Source of the DNA: Neurospora crassa OR74A
Taxonomy: Eukaryota; Ascomycota; Sordariomycetes; Sordariales; Sordariaceae
Assembly: GCF_000182925.2 (NCBI RefSeq)
Contig: NC_026501.1
Location: 9,734,894-9,798,893, forward strand
Reading direction: 5' to 3'
DNA: 64,000 nucleotides
Shown: positions 63,833 to 64,000 of the stretch, one piece after another
Layout: the number at the start of each line of letters is the position of its first letter
How positions within the stretch are numbered: the first letter of the stretch is position 1
Made by a program: the position numbers and the translations under genes
The notes under the pieces: generated by a model
The model's database searches: none
Told to the model about the DNA's origin: nothing
The model's input: only the letters and a program-made list of their open reading frames with translations

Positions 63833-64000
63833 TAGGGTTAGGGTTAGGGTTAGGGTTAGGGTTAGGGTTAGGGTTAGGGTTAGGGTTAGGGTTAGGGTTA
63901 GGGTTAGGGTTAGGGTTAGGGTTAGGGTTAGGGTTAGGGTTAGGGTTAGGGTTAGGGTTAGGGTTAGGGTTAGGGTTAGGGTTAGGGTTAGGGTTAGGGT
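63833..64000 (+). repeat. Telomere repeat (GGGTTA)28
   Basis: There are 168 bases of perfect TTAGGG-type repeat running to the window end, G-rich strand 5' to 3' outward. This marks a right chromosome end. No degenerate subtelomeric repeat separates it from the retroelement relic. Confidence 0.99.

Overview
This window is the right end of a chromosome of a filamentous ascomycete (Pezizomycotina). It stops in 168 bases of TTAGGG-type telomere repeat. Two signs point to this group. The genes have short introns with CTAAC/CTGAC branch sites. Most of the rest is transposon sequence that looks saturated with repeat-induced point mutation (RIP): C-to-T and G-to-A change on both strands, with Gln and Trp codons turned into stops and Asp-Asp motifs into Asn-Asn. 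I cannot name the species. Sordariomycetes is a guess.

Layout. Bases 1-23,600 are AT-rich RIP-decayed transposons, broken by four assembly gaps of exactly 100 N. They hold a Tad/jockey-like LINE, a minus-strand Ty3/gypsy with a chromodomain, an almost complete plus-strand Ty3/gypsy, a large plus-strand relic ending in a Ulp1/C48-like cysteine peptidase, and a minus-strand Ty3/gypsy 5' half. Bases about 23,600-37,660 form a base-balanced gene island with five protein genes, all interrupted by introns: a secreted Kelch propeller joined to a DUF3433 membrane protein; a mitochondrial GHITM/Bax-inhibitor-like protein; peptide methionine sulfoxide reductase A; a secreted GH78 alpha-L-rhamnosidase; and a secreted short tyrosinase/catechol oxidase. 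Splicing them by eye gives phase-consistent proteins of about 1115, 352, 203, 822 and 317 residues. One splice in the first gene is uncertain.

Bases about 37,660-63,832 are again RIP-decayed. They begin with a block of about 12.7 kb holding a KDZ (Plavaka-like) DNA-transposon relic and a divergently oriented long unknown reading frame. The block is bracketed by two same-direction copies of a short sequence encoding the same peptide start. After it come a Copia-type LTR, an unidentified stretch, and an old minus-strand Ty3/gypsy. That old element is split by a younger, complete plus-strand Ty3/gypsy (55,918-63,418) with two LTRs and a perfect 5-bp target duplication, CCTAT. The old element resumes after the insertion and is cut off by the telomere repeats.

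How the parts relate. The island genes are not an operon or an obvious metabolic cluster. GHITM-like and MsrA are ordinary mitochondrial and redox-repair genes. The rhamnosidase and tyrosinase are convergent secreted enzymes that could both act on plant phenolics, but that is inference. The main interest lies in the transposon layers: the KDZ and Ulp1 relics, the dated nesting order, and the telomere cap on a truncated retroelement.
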